Source: Hypericum androsaemum (Eukaryota; Streptophyta; Magnoliopsida; Malpighiales; Hypericaceae). From it: DNA of 64,000 nt. The stretch spans positions 263,001 through 327,000 of the forward strand of contig OZ023182.1 in NCBI GenBank assembly GCA_963995505.1. Direction: 5' to 3'. Both the position numbers and the translations under genes were made by a program. Below the pieces are notes generated by a model, which worked only from the letters and a program-made list of their open reading frames with translations, was not told where the DNA came from and made no database searches. Below, in pieces: positions 1-10,740 of this stretch (the first letter of the stretch is position 1; every line of letters starts with the position of its first letter).

Positions 1-17
1 CAGCGTGTAGAATCGAA

Positions 18-941
18 TCACTCCAAAAGACTAGGGGTAAGTGAGCAATGTATCAGTAATGACCTAGCAACATTCAAAAGATGTTGATGCTTTTGTTCTA
101 CGCGTCCGTTCTGCTGTGGGCTATAACGACAAGATGTCTCATGTATAATTCCCTTATCATGGTAAAATCCTCTCAAAAAGAATTCACTACCCTGGTCTGT
201 ACGTATGGTCTTAATCGTTGCCCCAAATTGGTTCTTTACTAAGTCATAAAAACTGGGTAGGATGGAGGATACATCAGATTTTGCCTTCATCAAATAGATC
301 CAAATAGAGCGAGTGTGATCATCGACTAAAGTCAAAAAGTAGTGGTAACCATCATGAGAGGGTAAGCTATATTTCCCCCATACATCCGCATGTAGGATCT
401 CAAACTTAGATGTAGCTCTAGTAGAACTAATAGGAAAACTAAGCCGTTTGTCTTTGGCTAGATGGCAAACATCACAATGACTATCTACTTTAGAGGAAAT
501 AGGTGAATGCAGCTACTGTAGGATACGTAGCTTAGGTGTAGGTAAGTGTCCAAGGCGGCAATGCCATAAGTCCACGTCGTTGTGTATGAGGCGAAGGGTA
601 TTAGTTGAGGGTGAGGTAGTTGCCAAGCACTTCTGAGATTCAGCTTCAAGCAGGTAGAGCCCATTAATTTGTCTAGCCTCACCAATCATTCTCGAAGAGT
701 GCAGGTCCTGTATAGCACAATGAACACCCTAAAAAATAAGTGAGTAAGCTGAATTCTGCAGTAATTTACTGATAGATACAAGATTAAATGTAAAATCAGG
801 AACCAAAAGTACGTTAGTCAACAGTAATAGAGGATTCAGCTGTATGAGACCAATATGTGTAGCTGCAGTTTGATTCCATTCGGCAATCCAACATAGATGC
901 CTGTCACCGGAGTCAGAGTGAGGAAACATTCTTGACTGCAA
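18..941 (-). pseudogene. copia protease C-part, GAG-pre-integrase and integrase core, broken
   Basis: The minus-strand translation holds the integrase DDE residues: D in LVDDHTRSIW, D in RTDQGSEF, and E in SPQQNGRVEQ, with the usual HETSCRYSP stretch before the last. Upstream of it a LWHCRLGHL-like pre-integrase motif and an HxxxC-type CDVCHLAKDK motif can be read around 440-560, separated by a TAG stop near 515. The protease tail LLLLTNVLLVPDFTFNLVSI is in a different frame from the protease active site, so a frameshift lies between about 836 and 941. Another in-frame stop follows the integrase helix near position 18. Integrase would insert the cDNA copy into the nuclear genome, but no intact product can come from this copy. 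Confidence 0.85.
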
Positions 942-2269
942 GCAATGTGGTCAGTGGCTTCCGAATCCAAGACCCACTTCCCATCAAAATAATTAGAAGA
1001 TTTTGGAGTGGAAGAGCTAAAACTACCTGACATATGGAGAGAGTCTTGAGCTGGTGAAGTAATGGTAGAAGCTGCAGAATGATTCACATTAGAGCTGGAT
1101 GTCGGTGCATTAGGAGCAACTGAACTAGCTTGCTGCATTAGAGATATCAGACCACTACATTGATTAGGTGAAAAACCAAGTCGGTTAAATTCAGCTACCA
1201 ATCCATTGGTATCAGGATATGAAGATTGTCCAGTTATAGCTGAGGCAGCATTAGTTGCATAAGAGTTAGCTCTGTTCTGGCCATTTCCAAAAGTGGAATA
1301 TCCCCTATTGTCATGCTGCACTTGTGTCGAGTTCCTCGGCTTATAGTTAGGGGGGAATCCATGCTTCTTGAAGCATTTGTCAATTGTATGACCAAGTCTA
1401 TTGCAATATGTACATTGAGGCCTACTCGAATTATTGTTCCAAAACTTCTTCCCAGGTTGTGCAGCGGCTGCAGTAGATATATTCTCATTGGAAACCAAGT
1501 TAGCAATAGACATAGTAGGAGGATTAGAGTTGACAGTACGCCGCTCTTGTTGTAGAGCTAAGAACAAAACTCTACTCATATTTGGTAATGGATCCATCAT
1601 CAAGACTTGCTCAGAAACATGGGAGTAATTCTCATTTAAGCCACGCAAGAAACCCATAACAAGATCTTTAGACCTGTAATTCGTAGCCAGTTTGTAAAGC
1701 TCACAGGTGTTAGGATCATCATTTTTAGCACATTTACAGTGGGAAAGTGGACGATATTGATCCATCTGATCCTAGAGAACCCTATATTGTGCAAAATAGT
1801 CAGAAATAGTTAAAGCTCCCTGTCGAAGAGAAAAGATCTGGTGCTGCAGATTGGAGACTCTCATGTTATCACCTCTACCATAACGGTCCTTTAAATCCTC
1901 CCATAGATCACGAGCTGTCTCAAACCACATAACACTTTGTGCGATTCTAGGTTCAACAGACCTAATGATCCAGCTAGACACCATAGTGTTGTTCCTCTTC
2001 CAAGACACATAGCGAACATCATCAATAGAAGGAGGAGAAATAGTATCATCAATAAACCCGATCTTGTGTTTAGACCACAACGCCATCTCCACAGCTCGAC
2101 TCCAAGAGAGATGGTTGTGCTCATTTAGTAGTGGAGTGACCAGGACTACAGCTGGACTCTCATTTGGGTGCAAATAGAAGGGGTCTGTCTCCTGTAAGTG
2201 TGTGGTCACTGAGGTTCGTGCACTTGGGCCACCTCCAGAAGTCTCTGTTCCATCTCCTAGAGTCTCCAT
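836..2269 (-). pseudogene. copia gag with zinc knuckle and protease active site, one stop
   Basis: The N-terminal gag part contains the copia-type motif DPFYLHPNESPAVV followed by LSWSRAVEMAL. The C-terminal part has a CCHC-type knuckle reading CTYCNRLGHTIDKC. The protease site reads WVLDSEATDHI, where family members have DSGATDH, so the catalytic-loop glycine is a glutamate here. The two halves are in the same frame and are separated only by a TAG codon near 1769. The start codon at 2269 follows shortly after the primer-binding site. Gag would form the cytoplasmic virus-like particle; the stop and the protease change argue that this copy is inactive. Confidence 0.85.
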
Positions 2270-2331
2270 TATGACCAGATAACGAGATGAGATATTTTAG
2301 TGAGGAAAGGACATATTCTAGTGAGAACCAG

Positions 2332-2343
2332 GCTCTTATACCA
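2332..2343 (-). promoter_or_regulatory. primer-binding site (initiator-tRNA-Met type)
   Basis: The minus strand reads TGGTATAAGAGC immediately inside the LTR. Plant copia elements usually carry TGGTATCAGAGC, complementary to the 3' end of initiator tRNA-Met, so this copy has one mismatch. Confidence 0.75.
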
Positions 2344-2593
2344 TGTCAAGTTTGGTGAGATTGAGCTAGAATAATGATAGCTTAAAAGAAAGATTCAAAA
2401 AGGAAGAACTCAGAGAAAAGAGAGAGGATGGCGAGGAAAGGGTTGCCTCATTTTCATTAATCTTTTCTCTGTACTTCTTAATCAAAATTGCCACACTATT
2501 CAATGTTATATATACAAAAATATATATACTAGCAGCTGGGTGTATAGGGAATATTCTCTGACACTGATTTCGAGGGGGATTTCCGTTGTGACA
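2344..2593 (-). repeat. 5' LTR of the left copia element
   Basis: The plus strand begins TGTCAAG directly after the primer-binding site and ends in TGACA at 2593 (or at 2563), giving short inverted ends TGTCA/TGACA. A TATATATA-rich stretch at about 2503-2530 would serve as the LTR TATA region on the minus strand. The right border is a choice between two TGACA matches and could be about 30 bp off. Confidence 0.65.
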
Positions 2594-2826
2594 GATTGGC
2601 CAGCTGTGGACCAATTGTTATTTGTCGCCTGGTAGTGGATTTGTTAGAGAATTCAGCTGACGTGGCCGATGTAATATTCCTCTTGTCTTCTGATGGGCTT
2701 GTGCCACTAGTTCGGGCCAAATGGGCTTCGTTATTGTTACTCTTTTGTAATCCATCTTTAACTTGGAAGCTCAAGTCTGGAGAAGAAGAAGCAGAAATGG
2801 CGGGATCAACTATTCTCAACATTCAA

Positions 2827-4408
2827 TCAGCCGAAGTTTTCGGGTCTGATTTCGATTCCCTCGACAATGAGGCCACCTTTGAGGTGCTCACCAGTAACCT
2901 CCTCAAGACACATAATTACCTCCTCCTCCTCCTCCTCGTTATTATTATCAGCTCCATCGTTATAAAATCGACCCAATTCAATTTCGACCCACCCGTCTTC
3001 CCTCTCACGAGGGTAATTTTCTTCCTCTTCTTCTTGAGGGACCCCCCCAATGCACCTTCTAGGTACTACTGTCTTCTTGTTCCTTATTGGGCAGCGCAGA
3101 TAAACTCCGCCTTGCGACTTGAAGCTCCCAACTTGGACTGATACGGTGGATCGCAAGCTGTCTAAACCATAAGCTCGTTTCGCAAATTTGACTATGAGAT
3201 AGGCCACGTAACTTGTCCTTGGGGATAACTCCTTGGTGCTTATTCTGCCTTTGATTTGTAGCCAACAAATTGTTCTCAGCTCAGCCACCTCCGCAAATCT
3301 TTTTTTTTCATGTTAACAAAAATGAACAATAAAAGTCAACGTTAATGGTCACAATAAAAAAGGAAAAGTTCAGGTAAGTATTATGAGGTTTCATAGTTTT
3401 TATTACGGAATCTAAGGTTCATCTTGGTACTTGTGGTATGATCTAGTGACACTTTAGGGGTAATTTTTCACTTTCGACCTCCACATACTTGTGTGAAACC
3501 ACGGATTACTTATTTGAATTTTCCCCAAAAAAATGGAAGGAGTGGGAAGTTATAAGGCAGACCTTGATTGGGAGTGGGTTAACCACGACCAATAGAGAGG
3601 ATTGCATGCCCAAGTTATTGACAACTCCCTCGCACTCATAATGTAACATTTCTTACCAGTTGATCTCTCCAAAAAGAATATCTGTCACGTCAAGACATGA
3701 TACATAATCAAACCCAGGTCGGATACACGATCAAGATAAATTAATAACATGGAAGCTGCAAATATTATTTTTTCTTAAATTATTCCCGTTGCGAAGACCA
3801 TCAGGATTTCCAGGCCACTAGTGCATCCACAGGCAATGAATCAAATATGAATTTCAACAACTTATATTTGACCCACCGCCTGTGCATCCACAAGCAGACT
3901 TCTTTCAGCTTCAACGAAGCATTTTTATGGGTGTGTGAGATCCATATGTACGTTGTTAAGAAAGTAATAACTTGTCACACATTATGAAAGGTTTTAGGTC
4001 CTACCGGACTTGAAAATAAACAAGTCGGGTTTAGTGGGGTGTCTGAATATTAGGTAGTATAAAAAACTTAATTTTCTATATGTTAATACTTGTGAATTCA
4101 GGCACGAAATTATAATGTGGTGACCTACGCTAATTGATTTGAATATGTACCTTTTTACCGCCATCAATCAAATGCGGGTTACATAACCTTAGAAACAACT
4201 CTTTCTTGGACTCGTAACGAGGCGATGAAACAGCTAAATCAGACAGGATCTGTCGCCAATCTGACGGCAAAAAGTTCTCCCAGACGTCGTCGGAATCCAC
4301 CGCCCGCCGGATGGCCGACGAGACAAGAGAGGTCCGGGCTGCATCACAGGGAGAAGTGTACGATAATATGTGCACAAAGCAATCATCAGGCAATATATCC
4401 AGTTTCAT
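2827..4408 (-). CDS. F-box protein of the PP2-B (phloem protein 2-like) family
   Basis: I assemble three exons on the minus strand: 4408-4151, 3681-3563 and 3298-2827, giving 282 aa with all junctions in frame (GTACAT..TGACAG and GTCTGC..AAAAAG introns). Residues 1-45 are an F-box (LPDDCFVHILSYTSPCDAAR), which binds SKP1 in an SCF ubiquitin ligase. Exon 1 ends in the family motif LIDGGKK. Exon 2 carries STGKKCYIMSARELSITW and the aromatic YWSW, and exon 3 gives FAEVAELRTICWLQIKG, DGWVEIELGRFYN and GGLIVEGIEIRP, all typical of the PP2 lectin-like domain that recognises glycans or glycoproteins. Length fits the family (about 250-310 aa). A glutamate-rich insert lies before DGWVEIEL and another after the NNN run. 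A copia element is inserted about 230 bp downstream of the stop. The assignment is by motif reading only; I expect it to be a working gene. Confidence 0.9.
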
Positions 4409-5457
4409 CCTGTAATAACAGCAATCCCAATTTAAAACAAAAACAAATCAATTCTGTTATACTCGTCAAACGTAGAGCTTTTTTAAATATATGTAATTTA
4501 TACTATGTATTCTTCGTGAACTACTCTCGATGTCCGAAGATGTGTATATATAGTAATTGCCTTTTAGCCAAGCAGTAACCACCCTCAAAAGAGATATTCT
4601 ATTAAAAATATAGTGTTAAATGTTTGTTGGAAGAAATTTATCATCATTCAAATATCATATTCGATTCAAATTTAAATTAGTTGACTTATATGGTATAAAC
4701 AAAATATAGTAACTACCTTTTGGTTTGATTCCTGTGTTGAGTTTCGTTAAGGTGACGACATTTTATATATTCGGTATTGCAATTATGACGACATAGGAAA
4801 AGTCAATGAGCACATCCAAGGAATGTGCCTACAGTTTTTGAGCTGTTGGGAATCCGTGAAGGGCTGTGTCTTGAGAGAGCGACTGGCCGAAAGAACACAA
4901 CGGTCTGGTTGTCACAAATTCCTTGCTTGCAAATTAATTATTAGTCCTTTTATTGGTGAATAATTAGTTAATGTTACTAATTTTGTAGTATTTGGATTGA
5001 TAAGAAAAAATAAATAAATATTTCCTTTTCAATTTTCAATATGGTCTTGACAATTCACAAATGTTTGAGGATTTCGAGAGAGACAATCCATGACCTTCAA
5101 TTGAGGGATACAATCAAGGACCTTCAATTTTCAAATATAACAAGAACGCCTCCAAGGGCTGTTTGATCCAGTCGATGTCGATTAGATCAAGTTGCTGCGA
5201 AAAGAGGCGCACAGAAAAAGTTGTTGTTCTCTTGAAATTTTCGTTGCGAAAACTGAAAATTATATCGCCAAAAAGGACAAAGACAGAGTTATGCCTTGGT
5301 TTGATAATTGATGGCATGGAAGTACCAGATGAAATTCTTCAAGCAGAACTTTCGGCAAAGGCATGGCATCTTGTGATTGCAATGGGTTTGTCTTGAGAGG
5401 AAGACACCTCAAAAATTCTACAAGCGATTAAGGAGGCAGTTTGTGATTCAGACTAAT
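4409..5457. other. spacer upstream of the PP2-B gene
   Basis: This AT-rich stretch should include the PP2-B promoter and 5' UTR (just above 4408). I see no coding region I recognise. From about 4850 rightwards scattered readable segments look like eroded LINE-type sequence leading into the SINE at 5474. Confidence 0.4.
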
Positions 5458-5473
5458 AATTGGTCTTTCAATC

Positions 5474-5580
5474 GTCAAAGGGCTTGTAGCCCAACGTCAT
5501 AAGGCGTTGTAAATATCTTGGAGGTCCAAGGTTCAAATCTTGACAATGTCATGGTGTAATAATTTACCTTTCAAAAAAAA
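5474..5580 (+). mobile_element. tRNA-derived SINE, full length, 107 bp
   Basis: The unit is flanked by a perfect 16-bp target duplication (AATTGGTCTTTCAATC at 5458-5473 and 5581-5596). It contains a B-box-like GGTTCAAATC and an upstream A-box-like region around TAGCCCAACG, as expected of an internal RNA polymerase III promoter. It ends in ATTTACCTTTC followed by an A run. A related diverged copy is at 22565-22662 and a 3' end of the same type lies on the minus strand at 63961-64000. I do not recognise the named family. Confidence 0.85.
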
Positions 5581-5609
5581 AATTGGTCTTTCAATCCTCC
5601 GTAACTTTG

Positions 5610-5830
5610 GTTCTTCACAAGGTAGTTAGGAGTGGTATGCCCTATATTTGGTGTAGATTCGGGTCTGTTATGTGATGACCTCAGGGCTTTTTTGGTATAG
5701 ATTACTTTTGGGGTTCATTGGGGAGTGATTTCAGATAGCGCCTATCAGTTAAGTAACTGCGTTACGTTATAGGTACCGTTATCTAGTACCTATGATGTAT
5801 TATTCTCTCTTGGAGAACAATTTCTTGAAG
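5610..5830 (+). mobile_element. LINE 3'-region remnant
   Basis: This segment shares the block CCGTTATCTAGTACCTATG with the LINE-like element ending at 36802 and, in weaker form, with the minus-strand LINE at 16349-16625. No open frame or clear poly(A) end remains. The SINE at 5474 appears to have landed in or beside this older element. Borders are approximate. Confidence 0.45.
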
Positions 5831-6867
5831 AATATAATACTTTATATGAAATCTTGTAAGTCATTACCGTACTATATTAATTGTGTTGTACACACAAGAA
5901 AATAAAATAAAAAAATCACCTCATTTGGGAGAATACAAGCAGCTTTCCTGTGTGCTTTTTGTTACAAACTTGAGTGGTCTCATGACTTCTTTCCTCCTCT
6001 CAAAATGACTTCATTCTCTATCCTCTAAACTATAGCAACATTGCCAAATCATCTTGTAAATTTAGGTCTCACTTCAATTACAAGCCCACCCTTGAGATGG
6101 TTTCCCTTCACTTCCATCAAGCTCATTTTACCACATCAATAATTCAGCTTCAAATTTCACAAATAAAAAAGTTGGTCCAAATAGTAAGAAAGTTAAAAAT
6201 TTTGAATTCCTGAATAGAGTTCCATCCAGCCAAACTCTCCCAATAATAAGAAACTGAAAAATATCATCTTTCCTGGTATTGGGCCAAACATAATATGATA
6301 CAGCAAAACACAAATCTTTTACTAGTTAGAATAAATATCGTTGAAAGTCAGCTTAACATTAGGTCCCCTCATAAATAAGGAAAGCTTTACCTTTCAAAAA
6401 AAAATAATAATAAGGAAAGCCACAGAAATTAGAAGATGATCACCAAAGCTACATTTATGGTCAAAGAAATAAGATCTCTCACCCAATTCTCACTCATTTT
6501 CATGCTTTCTCCCAACCTTAAGCACATTTTTAAGATGGCCGAGTTTTTTTTTTAGAAATCTAGGGTAAGAATATTGGTTATAAAAATGCTAAAATCCAAT
6601 CTGTATGGAATTACGAATTTGCCATTGGAAAAAGAAGACCGGTGAGTGATTGCAAATTAGATAGTGTAAAATAGTTTTCTTAATTTGAAGAGTCGAGGAC
6701 CATGTTATCAATCTCACAAATATCTTGTGACGTTTCTGTAATTTTATCAATAAACAAGCAAACGCCACGGGGGCAGCAGGACCTGACCTGATCCTTTCCT
6801 TCCCTCCCTGCAAGTTGAGACCACCGTTGGCTCCCCATTCCATTCCTTTCCTTTCCTTTGGCGTCCT
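5831..6867. other. spacer before the TPR gene
   Basis: No gene is visible. The interval holds one tail-only retroposon insertion (6386-6408) and, at its right end, the presumed promoter of the TPR gene. Confidence 0.4.
6386..6408 (+). repeat. tail-only retroposon insertion
   Basis: Between two copies of AATAAGGAAAGC (6374-6385 and 6409-6420) sits only TTTACCTTTC plus an A-rich tail. The inserted bases match the 3' end of the local SINE/LINE family, so this looks like target-primed reverse transcription that stopped almost at once. Confidence 0.75.
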
Positions 6868-6901
6868 CTCTCTTCCTCTCTCTCTCTCTCTCTCTCTCTC
6901 T
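6868..6901 (+). repeat. CT microsatellite in the 5' UTR of the TPR gene
   Basis: A run of CT dinucleotides ends 15 bp before the start codon at 6917. Pyrimidine-rich leaders of this kind are common in plant core promoters and 5' UTRs. Confidence 0.7.
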
Positions 6902-6916
6902 AAGAAAGCTAAGCTA

Positions 6917-8858
6917 ATGGCTTTAACCCAGAATTTGAAGCCCCCGACGCCGCTTTTCGGTCATTGCCAGTACAGTTGCCCTCCTCTTAAACCCTACAAA
7001 AGCTCCCACCTTTTCAGTGCCACTGGCTTCGCAACCCTCAACCTCCAAGACCCATTACCCTCCTTGTCCCGGAGATTGTTTCTTCCCTCGGTTTCTTCCA
7101 TCTGGGATGCCTTAACAGGCGGCGGCGGAGGCAACAATAACAATGCACGGGAAGCCCTTCTGGCTACTAGACGTGGAATGCTTCTGTTTAGGCAGGTTAG
7201 ACCCACCACCAATCTAACCATTAAAGACACAATCTCTGACTTCATTTTGTTTTGTTGGCAAGTAAAGAAGTAAGTTTTTTTTTTTTGGCTTGCCATTTCC
7301 ACGGGTGACATTAATTGCTTATGTTGTATCTAACTAACAAGTCATTGAATGTGTAGCAACAATGAGCTTTAACATTGGTATTGGATACTTAAGTTTTGAT
7401 CTTTTTCCTCTTCCGTTGATACTTTCGTTTTGCTCTTGTGTGTCGATTAGGGCGATGTTCTGGGATCTCTAGCGGAATTCGACAAGGCAATTGAGCTGGA
7501 TCCTCGTCAAAGGGCTTGTAGGTTTGGTTTCCCTTTTTCAACTAACTGGCTCAGAAGTTGTGCCTTTTGGGGTTTTTTTTTTGCTTGTTTGATTCAGGTC
7601 TTGATCACGAGATTGTTCTGTTGTTGGCTGTCTTCTGATATAGATCTTTGGCAGAGGGGCCTCTCACTGTATTACCTCGATAGGTACTTGTTTTGTTCTT
7701 CTTATTGTTTAAGAAACTTTTGAAGTAGCGGATTGTAGATGCATCCCCACAATATGATAGGTTTGAAGAAGGGGCGGAGCAGTTTCGGTTTGATGTTGCT
7801 CGAAATCCTAATGATACGGAGGAGTCTATATGGTGCTTTCTGTGTGAATCTAAATTGTACGGAGTTGATGAGGCCAGGAACCGATTTCTCGAGGTGAGTG
7901 TGAGTCAATCAATGATTGGTGAATCCATAACAGTACTTATTTGTAAAGTTTACCAAGTCCGGAGTAAGAGCTAGCTTAATACTGTCCTCGAAGGATGCAT
8001 TCTTGGTTGGAAACGGAAACACATTGGAGCTTTTGGTGTATGTAAAGGATGCATATCCTGATGTAGCTGCATAATCTTCAATCATACTTGGTGGGGGAAT
8101 GTAATTTTTGTCGACGCCATCATGATTGAAATGCCTCTGAACAACATCAAAAATTAGCACCTACCAGCAATGAGAACAAAAAAAGAATCTTCAAAAGTCT
8201 TTACTAGTTTGGACATTGCTCCATTGGAAAAAGTTCAAAAGCACGGTGGTTGGTGTAATTTATTGATGATTCAGGTTGGAAGAGATCCACGACCGGTCAT
8301 GCGGAATGTTTACAACATGTTTAAAGATGGAGGTGATCCAGAAAAGGTATAAACTGAAACTACACTTTTTCATTTGTCCAAGTGTAAGTCCTGTGTGACT
8401 AAGTTCCATCCGCTTACTCTTGTTCCTAATAATTGCAAACAACTTCTCGGTAGATTGTTGCAGCATTTTCAAGTGGCCAGGGGAACGAGTACTTTTATGC
8501 TTCTCTGTATGCTGGGCTGTACTATGAATCCGAGGTTTGTTTTCAGCAGAGAAGAGTTGCTGATATTGACCTCATTCGAATAAAAGTGGCCCACTGTTAA
8601 GATGGTTCCTGCTATTATCTCTGACTTGCAACTTATTCATCCACAGAATAAACCAAATGAAGCCAAGTTTCACATAACCGCCTCGTCCAGGTCTCCTTAT
8701 GGAGAAAGGTATGAACTTTCCAAACCTGTTTGGTTGCCTACAGCAGACCTATTCTGCATCATAAATCAATTCATTGTTGTTCTTCCAAATTCAGGTCGGA
8801 TGATTACATGGCGTCATTGGCGAAAGTTCACTGTCTTTGCCGTAACTGGACAACTTGA
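6917..8858 (+). CDS. plastid-targeted TPR-like protein
   Basis: I assemble eight exons: 6917-7195, 7451-7517, 7644-7683, 7761-7893, 8275-8346, 8454-8534, 8647-8708 and 8795-8858, totalling 798 bp (265 aa), with GT..AG at every intron and correct phase throughout. The first about 60 residues are rich in S, P and L and poor in acids, like a chloroplast transit peptide. Residues from about 94 on contain TPR-type helices: GDVLGSLAEFDKAIELDP, then LWQRGLSLYYLDRFEEGAEQ and FRFDVARNPNDTEESIW. Later exons read RDPRPVMRNVYNMFKDG, EYFYASLYAGLYYESE and PYGERSDDYMASLAKVHC, a conserved pattern of plant and cyanobacterial TPR proteins of unknown function (it resembles the Arabidopsis At4g39470 type, from memory). 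It probably mediates protein-protein contacts in the plastid. Intron 4 (7894-8274) carries an unexplained antisense frame. Confidence 0.9.
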
Positions 8859-9979
8859 CTGAATGCACTGATAAGATAGTGGCAGATGAAAGATACAGCT
8901 TACTTGCTACAATTTGGATATTCATCAGTTTCGACTAAGTGGTCATTCACCAGTTTTTTCCAAATCAGTTAAACTGCTACCGAGGTAAGTCGAAATTAGA
9001 TCAGAGTTGAGATAAAATGGTATTTTAATAACTTTATTGACTTCTACTTCTCCGTCTACTTTTCAATTGCTTCTTCATTTTATAGCTCCTGAGAAGACAC
9101 TGGAATATATCAATGAGGATCTAGAGCCCATTGCTATTAGCGAAGTCTGCAATGTCGCATCTTATCATGTTTAAGTTATGAAGTATAGTCTACTTCTTTG
9201 TGATGCCCATCTATCTCTCATATCTCGTCATGGATGCATTTCATGTACTCTATAATCTTCAGAATTCCTGATAATTCTATTTGTATCTTGTATCTACACA
9301 CATTTTCTTGTGAACTAACCCACAAGGTCGTTAATCCTATCAACCATAATCTCACAGCAAACAACTCTACAATAACCCTTAGAGCAACTTAGTTCAACCA
9401 CAAAGAATCCAGCTCAGATTGCTCGAAGCAAAACCGAGCATAATGACCAAAATCTTAACTCACTTTCTGTCTGTGTTTTCAATGTCTAAAGAAAGCATCA
9501 TCCCAGGATTATACTTGTGTTCTGAATTGTGAACATGTATAAGGATCCTTCAAGGGCTAAAAAACAAACAATGGATTTATGGGTTTGGCTCGGCAGCTTG
9601 TCTACCCTCCCATCACATGGATCTCTTCTCCCCACATTTCTTACGTATCCAAATCCATAACTTGCATATTAGAGCAATAGATAAAGCTTATTTAGCTGAT
9701 AAAATATAGGATCCCTTATTTGACTTTCATGTTGTGGTTGATGTGAAATGAGAGCAATCTTTAAGGATCCTTGATGCCGCATGAATCTTTTAAAAAAATT
9801 ATTTTAGTACAATGTAATTTGACGTCTTTTTGTATGCATTTTGCAAACCTTGGTCAATGAAATAGATAAACAAAATCATACTGGTAAAGGCACTACCAAT
9901 AGCTATTTCAACTTCTGATTTTTGATTACAAAGAAGAATTAGACATTTTATTTACATTTTAATAGTTTAGTTTGTAAAG
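8859..9979. other. 3' UTR and spacer after the TPR gene
   Basis: The first few hundred bases are presumably 3' UTR. A short readable stretch around 9085-9170 has no recognised homologue. Nothing else is evident. Confidence 0.4.
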
Positions 9980-10740
9980 AAATAGTGGGTTCCGTCGTTT
10001 CTATGGTTACTTCGTAAACGGTGAGGTCTTCTCTATACACCGGAGCTCCTTCTTCATTTACTCATTTAATCAATGTTTTTGTTAACTTGTACAGTTCACA
10101 TTCTTTGGCTCTAGCTATGAATTAGCCAGCGATAGGTCTTTCACACCGAGATCCATATATACAGTAACGGTATTGAATTATGAAGATTCGCTAATTGAAT
10201 TAGCTGACCCTCGGAGTCCGTTCTTAGAAGAAAAGGGGCCTGCTTTTTGATCTTTTCATTTAAATAGGGTTTACCCTGCTTAACTTAATATAGAATCATT
10301 TTCTATCAATCGGGTCTTCCTTTGCAGTTTAAATTGAAAAAGGCGGTGATTCAATTTTCACCAAAGAAAACCATAAATTTGATATAAAATAGAAAAAAGA
10401 ATGATATGATAGATCTTTTGTTCCTCTAAATAAAAGATACAAATGAGGGATTCCTCCAGTCTATCCTATTTCTATTCATCACGAATCGCGGGGAATGGAA
10501 AAAATGATTTCTTTTCTACTGTCCCAACCTCCGATCTAAACGAGTCGCACATACGTCCTAGTACACCTTCCTTGTCGCTGAGGACATCCGGCAAGAGCGG
10601 GTTTTTTTTTTACCCTTCTGGTTGGCTGTCTTGTGTTTCTAATAAGTTGTTTAACAGTTGGCATGTATGTTTAATTGTATGTGTGATGGGCCGGTTTAGA
10701 CTCATCCTAACTAGGATGAAAGCCAAAGCTCCTAACCAGG
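9980..10740 (-). other. nuclear insertion of chloroplast DNA (NUPT), rps12-clpP region
   Basis: The anchor is an almost complete match to the 5' exon of chloroplast rps12 (10551-10664, minus) followed at once by GTGCGACT, the usual start of the rps12 trans-spliced intron half. The sequence beyond it (10542 down to about 9980) reads like the plastid intron half and spacer towards clpP, but no clpP exon is present, so that side is truncated. The part above 10664 would be the rps12-rpl20 spacer; how far it extends right (10740 or up to about 10980) I cannot decide without alignment. Confidence 0.75.
10551..10664 (-). pseudogene. rps12: chloroplast rps12 5' exon, nuclear copy
   Basis: The minus strand codes 38 codons starting [14 protein letters not shown] and ending [12 protein letters not shown], the exact length of the normal plastid first exon of ribosomal protein S12. 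The intron boundary TAT/GTGCGACT is retained. The frame is still open, but about nine residues differ from the highly conserved plastid protein, including lysines replacing the usual TKS segment and an alanine in the usual LRGC motif. Because S12 is among the most conserved plastid proteins, this points to an old, non-functional nuclear copy rather than contamination by current chloroplast DNA. Confidence 0.85.

Larger units (their letters stand above)
1..2593 (-). mobile_element. Ty1/copia LTR retrotransposon, 3' half beyond the window edge
   Basis: Read on the minus strand the order is LTR (about 2593-2344), primer-binding site, gag with a CCHC knuckle, aspartic protease, GAG-pre-integrase and integrase core, which is the copia order up to integrase. 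Reverse transcriptase and the second LTR would lie left of base 1. The copy is dead: there is an in-frame TAG in gag near 1769, a frameshift after the protease motif near 900, and another TAG near position 515. The element sits about 230 bp past the stop codon of the PP2-B gene on the same strand. The outer LTR end is uncertain (2563 or 2593, both TGACA on the plus strand), and the target duplication cannot be checked because the far end is missing. Confidence 0.9.

Noticed and set aside
2827..4408. PP2-B gene as a pseudogene lacking its middle exon
   Set aside because: A closer look at 3563-3681 on the minus strand showed the middle exon with the GKKCY and YWSW motifs and correct phases, so the gene appears intact.
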